Shown here piece by piece: positions 40,594 to 43,347 of a DNA stretch of 43,347 nucleotides. The translations under genes were made by a program, and so were the position numbers. A model generated the notes under the pieces. The model saw only the letters and a program-made list of their open reading frames with translations. It was not told the origin of the DNA and made no database searches. The stretch is from an uncultured bacterium (GTDB lineage: Bacteria > Desulfobacterota > Desulfovibrionia > Desulfovibrionales > Desulfovibrionaceae). The stretch is from the NCBI GenBank assembly GCA_905214305.1, contig CAJMLK010000021.1, positions 1-43,347 of the forward strand. Direction: 5' to 3'. Positions within the stretch are counted from its first letter, which is position 1. Each line of letters opens with the position of its first letter.

Positions 40594-41730
40594 TCACAAC
40601 CCTGCCAATATCTTCGCCGCCGCGTTGCCCGCAGCCGTCATGGATTCGGGCAGAAACTGGCCGTACTTCTTCTTGGTGAACTCGGCGTTCTTGTGGGTGA
40701 GCATTTCCGCTATCATGTCCAGGGTGAACTGGCCGCTGTTGGCCAGGGTCACGGCGAAGTGATGCCGCAATCCGTGGAAGGGACGGAACTTGGGCGGCAG
40801 GTTGGCGGCCTTGCGGATGGTGTCCACGGCGCTGCAATCTTTGCGCAGGGCACCGTCCTTGCCGGGGAAGACGTAGGGGCTGACAGGAAAGCGTTCGTCC
40901 TTCCAGGCCAGTTGGGCGCGGATGACCTCTTCGGCCACGTTGCTGAGGCCGATGGACACCGACTTGCCGCCCTTAGGGTCACGGATGCGGATGAGCTTCA
41001 TGTGAAAGTCGAGGTCACCCACTTCCAACTTGAACATCTCGCCGCGCCGCATACCGGTGAAGAAGGCCAGCAGCAGCATGTTGGCCACGTCGCGCACGGG
41101 CCATTCCCTGAGCACGGCCAGAAAGCGCTGAGCCTCCTCTGGCTTCAGGTATTCGATGACCTCGTTATCCTTGACCGGCATTTCAATCTGAAAGCTCAGG
41201 GCCGGGCAGCGGTTGGTCTTGTAGCCGAAGTTGACGATGCGCCGGAGCAGCTCCAGGGCGTTCCACACAGTGGCGGGCTTGCGGTCGCTTAAGGACTTGC
41301 GCAGCTCCTCAATGACCTGGGGCGTGATCTCGTTGACGGTGCGCTTACCACACAGCGGGAGTAGGTGGTTCTGGTAGCGGTTCTTGTCGGTGACAATGCC
41401 CTTGAGCGTGGGGCCTTTGATTTCAAAATAGGCGTCGCCGATTTCCTGAAAGGGGCGGTTCTTTTCGCTTTGCTCGCGGCGTATCTCTTTGGCGGTTTTG
41501 ACTTCTTCACCGTGCCGCACAGCCTTGACGCGCTTGGCGCGAATTTCCGCCGCCACTTCAGCGCTGTAGCCTTCGGATATTCTGCCGACCTTCTCCCAAA
41601 TCAAGCGCCTGCCCGAACGGAAGTTGATGTAGAAGCAGAGGTCTGGTGATCCGTTGTGCATCTCCGTGGTCTCGTACACATAGACCCCGGCCCATTTCTT
41701 CGGATGGTAGCGCCTTTTCTGCGTGGCCAT
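40594..41730 (-). CDS. int: Tyrosine recombinase (integrase of the element)
   Basis: 378 aa. N-terminal arm-binding part, then a SAM-like core-binding domain (about 90-190), then the catalytic domain. Catalytic residues visible: Arg228 (FFTGMRRGEMF), His319-x-x-Arg322 (PFHGLRHHF), His346 (MLTHKN) and Tyr356 (KKYGQF). Start at ATG 41730 with AGGA upstream; the in-frame GTG at 41775 lies inside an arm-type site. It lies about 200 bp from attR, transcribed inward. It should act on the 48-bp att core in tRNA-fMet. Confidence 0.95.
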   Translation of the reverse strand: MATQKRRYHPKKWAGVYVYETTEMHNGSPDLCFYINFRSGRRLIWEKVGRISEGYSAEVAAEIRAKRVKAVRHGEEVKTAKEIRREQSEKNRPFQEIGDAYFEIKGPTLKGIVTDKNRYQNHLLPLCGKRTVNEITPQVIEELRKSLSDRKPATVWNALELLRRIVNFGYKTNRCPALSFQIEMPVKDNEVIEYLKPEEAQRFLAVLREWPVRDVANMLLLAFFTGMRRGEMFKLEVGDLDFHMKLIRIRDPKGGKSVSIGLSNVAEEVIRAQLAWKDERFPVSPYVFPGKDGALRKDCSAVDTIRKAANLPPKFRPFHGLRHHFAVTLANSGQFTLDMIAEMLTHKNAEFTKKKYGQFLPESMTAAGNAAAKILAGL

Positions 41731-41763
41731 GTCGTTTTCCTGGCTGAAATAGTGCGTTTTCGG

Positions 41764-41803
41764 TTTTCTAACCACCGACTTCTTTCTAACCTATTTCTAA
41801 CCA
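41764..41803 (+). repeat. Probable integrase arm-type sites, right end
   Basis: TTTTCTAACCA, then TTTCTAACCT directly followed by A and TTTCTAACCA. The 21-base pair at 41783-41803 is identical to 24648-24668. They lie in the integrase upstream region, so integrase binding may also control its own gene. Confidence 0.75.
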
Positions 41804-41888
41804 AAGCGTCAAATTTGCTCTTCTTGTTTCGGGTTAAATCGAAGACAGAAGAAATATAAATGTTTGAAAATAAAGCTATATCAAAATT

Positions 41889-41899
41889 CTTTCTAACCA
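41889..41899 (+). repeat. Single arm-type-like site near attR
   Basis: CTTTCTAACCA, 29 bp from the attR core, same orientation as the others. Confidence 0.6.
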
Positions 41900-41927
41900 A
41901 TCAAAGCCCTTCAAATGCCCTCAAAAA

Positions 41928-41975
<48 letters not shown>

Positions 41976-41987
41976 GTAAGAAATGAG

Positions 41988-42022
41988 GCACTTAGGCTAA
42001 AACCTGAGTGCCTTTTTCTTTG
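41988..42022 (+). terminator. Probable native terminator of tRNA-fMet, displaced by the element
   Basis: An 11-bp stem with one mismatch (AGGCACTTAGG / CCTGAGTGCCT) followed by TTTTTC, 12 bp after attR. It lies at the same distance from the repeat as the element's terminator does on the left. Confidence 0.75.
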
Positions 42023-42173
42023 TTTAAATTTCAATTTGTGCGCCTGTGTGCCACTTGAAAATATTTTGCTTCATGAAAGATCGTGAATCTGGTATGATAA
42101 AAAAATGTTTATGAAATAAGCGGGCGCGAAAGTTGGCACTGATTCGCGCGCACGTTGGCACACGTCGGCATAT

Positions 42174-42203
42174 AAAAAAGCGGGGTTTTTACCCCGCTTT
42201 TGT
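42174..42203. terminator. Bidirectional terminator after the second integrase
   Basis: AAAAGCGGGGT-TTTT-ACCCCGCTTTT, perfect 11-bp stem, 130 bp after the stop of the minus-strand integrase. It blocks transcription from either side. The rest of 42023-42330 shows no gene. Confidence 0.8.
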
Positions 42204-42330
42204 GTCATTTTTGACATTCTGTTTCTGGCTTGGGATAAGGCAAAACAGGAAGCCTCAAACGCCGTTGCCAATCCGTTTTGAGGAACCTCACATATCGGTT
42301 GGGGCGTTGGCGCGCCCCCGCCATTTACAA

Positions 42331-43248
42331 TTATTTTCCAAGAATCGCCCAAGCGCAGCGCATATCAAGATAATCAGCCCACGCCTGCAACATTTTGCGG
42401 CGCTCGGTCAGCAGGTCAGAACGCTGATACGCTGCACGCACCTGATTTTTGTCCACATGAGCTAATTGCCGCTCTATCACCTCGCTTGCCCATCCCATTT
42501 CTGACAGCGTGGTGGCCGCCATTGCCCGAAACCCGTGGGCTGTCATAATATCCGGGCCATAATCCATGCGCCGTAGTGCAAGATTCAGTACATGGCCTGT
42601 TTCGTGACGCTCTTTGTCCCATCGCGATGGGAACAGCCACGAAGTCTTGCCTGTTATGGCGTTTAACTCCCGCAGAACGTCCAGCGCCTGGCGCGAGAGC
42701 GGAACATTGTGCGGGCGTTTCATCTTCATTTTTATTGCCGGGATGCGCCACGTAGCCGAATCCCATTCAATTTCACTCCACGCTGCGGAAGACAACTCGC
42801 CGGGCCGGACGAACAAAAGCGCCGCGAGCTTGAGTGAACATCGGCGCTGGCGGTTGCGGTACCGCTCTATTGCCGCCATAAGCTGACCTATCTGGCGCGG
42901 TTCGGTAATGGCTGCCCTTGGTTTGCATTTGTGCGGTGTCAGCGCCCAGCCCAAATCACGCGCCGGGTCACGACTCACAAGGCCGCAGGCTATACCGTAG
43001 CGCATAATTTGCGAAATGTGGCTTTTGACTTTGCGAGCTACAACTAAAGTGCCGCGTTGCTCGATACGCCTCAATATTGTCAAGATATTGGGTGCGGTAA
43101 TTTTGGACAGCGGTTTATCCCCAAGTCGCGGCATCACCTCTCTTTCCAAGCGTCGCCAAGATTCCTCTGCGTAGTCCAAATTCCCCTGGAGCATATAGCG
43201 CTCCCACCAGTCCCGCGCCACCTCTCGAAAAATTGCCGTTTGAGACAT
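42331..43248 (-). CDS. P4-type tyrosine integrase lacking the usual N-terminal domain (or cut by the window edge)
   Basis: 305 aa from the ATG at 43248, which has AGGAGG five bases upstream. Core-binding part: EVARDWWERY...LGDKPLSKITAPNILTILRRIEQRG. Catalytic residues: Arg148 (LLFVRPGELSSAAW), His238-x-x-Arg241 (HGFRAMA), His264 (QLAHVDKNQVRAAYQR) and Tyr274. P4-type integrases are usually about 400 aa with an N-terminal arm-binding DUF4102 domain, which is missing here. The frame stays open to the window end (33 more codons), so a longer protein is possible, but those codons do not resemble the missing domain. It is unrelated in detail to the integrase at 40594 and probably belongs to a second element or its remnant beside the same tRNA site. 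Confidence 0.85.
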   Translation of the reverse strand: MSQTAIFREVARDWWERYMLQGNLDYAEESWRRLEREVMPRLGDKPLSKITAPNILTILRRIEQRGTLVVARKVKSHISQIMRYGIACGLVSRDPARDLGWALTPHKCKPRAAITEPRQIGQLMAAIERYRNRQRRCSLKLAALLFVRPGELSSAAWSEIEWDSATWRIPAIKMKMKRPHNVPLSRQALDVLRELNAITGKTSWLFPSRWDKERHETGHVLNLALRRMDYGPDIMTAHGFRAMAATTLSEMGWASEVIERQLAHVDKNQVRAAYQRSDLLTERRKMLQAWADYLDMRCAWAILGK

Positions 43249-43347
43249 AAAAACCTCCTGAATATCAAGAGGCTTATCGGCAGATATATCAATCTCCCGG
43301 CGTGGGAGACGTTGATGGCGACCGGGGGCGCAACGCAGCAGGCGCTG

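Overview
The window looks like the chromosome of a Desulfovibrio-type sulfate-reducing deltaproteobacterium. Grounds: high GC; a periplasmic-type cobalt chelatase CbiK with a signal peptide, as known from Desulfovibrio; strong sigma-54 (-24/-12) control; and the general gene style. The species cannot be fixed from the sequence alone.

Bases 1-24,500 are host backbone. In order they hold two tandem paralogous small exported proteins, a PAS-GGDEF diguanylate cyclase, ribosomal protein S1, periplasmic CbiK, a YheO/DauR-type regulator, a small membrane protein, a phenylacetate-CoA-ligase-type enzyme, an L-asparaginase-family enzyme, a GNAT acetyltransferase and an Fsr-like MFS exporter. The intergenic spaces of the first 14.2 kb carry a dispersed palindromic repeat family of about 150 bp. 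Bases 14,200-24,200 look like one regulon: a BCCT carrier, an alkaline-phosphatase-superfamily hydrolase with a small partner gene, a PAS/AAA+/Fis sigma-54 activator, and an OsmC - dihydrolipoamide dehydrogenase - GcvH-like - EamA operon. Sigma-54-like promoters stand before three of these units. An unusual three-half-site operator, CGACA-N4-TGTCG-N7-CGACA, occurs in both intergenic regions flanking the activator's likely targets.

A complete initiator tRNA-fMet gene (24,524-24,600) is the insertion site of a 17.4-kb integrative mobilizable element (24,553-41,975), bounded by perfect 48-bp direct repeats of the tRNA 3' part. Both ends carry TTTCTAACC-type sites that are probably integrase arm sites. 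Inside, almost all on the minus strand: tyrosine integrase, a coupled three-gene unit (AlbA_2/HATPase-type protein, 112-aa protein, two-TM coiled-coil protein), AlpA-like excisionase, Toprim/helicase replication protein, and a ColE1-like mobilization block in which two small mob genes are overprinted inside the relaxase gene. Then follow a type I restriction-modification operon (hsdR-hsdM-hsdS), a coupled ImmA/IrrE-type protease and a coiled-coil CHAT (caspase-like) protease, facing a small unknown gene. The cargo is defence-like.

Just beyond the right att site lies the probable native tRNA terminator, and then a second, P4-type integrase that lacks the usual N-terminal domain or runs out of the window. 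This suggests a second element stacked at the same tRNA.
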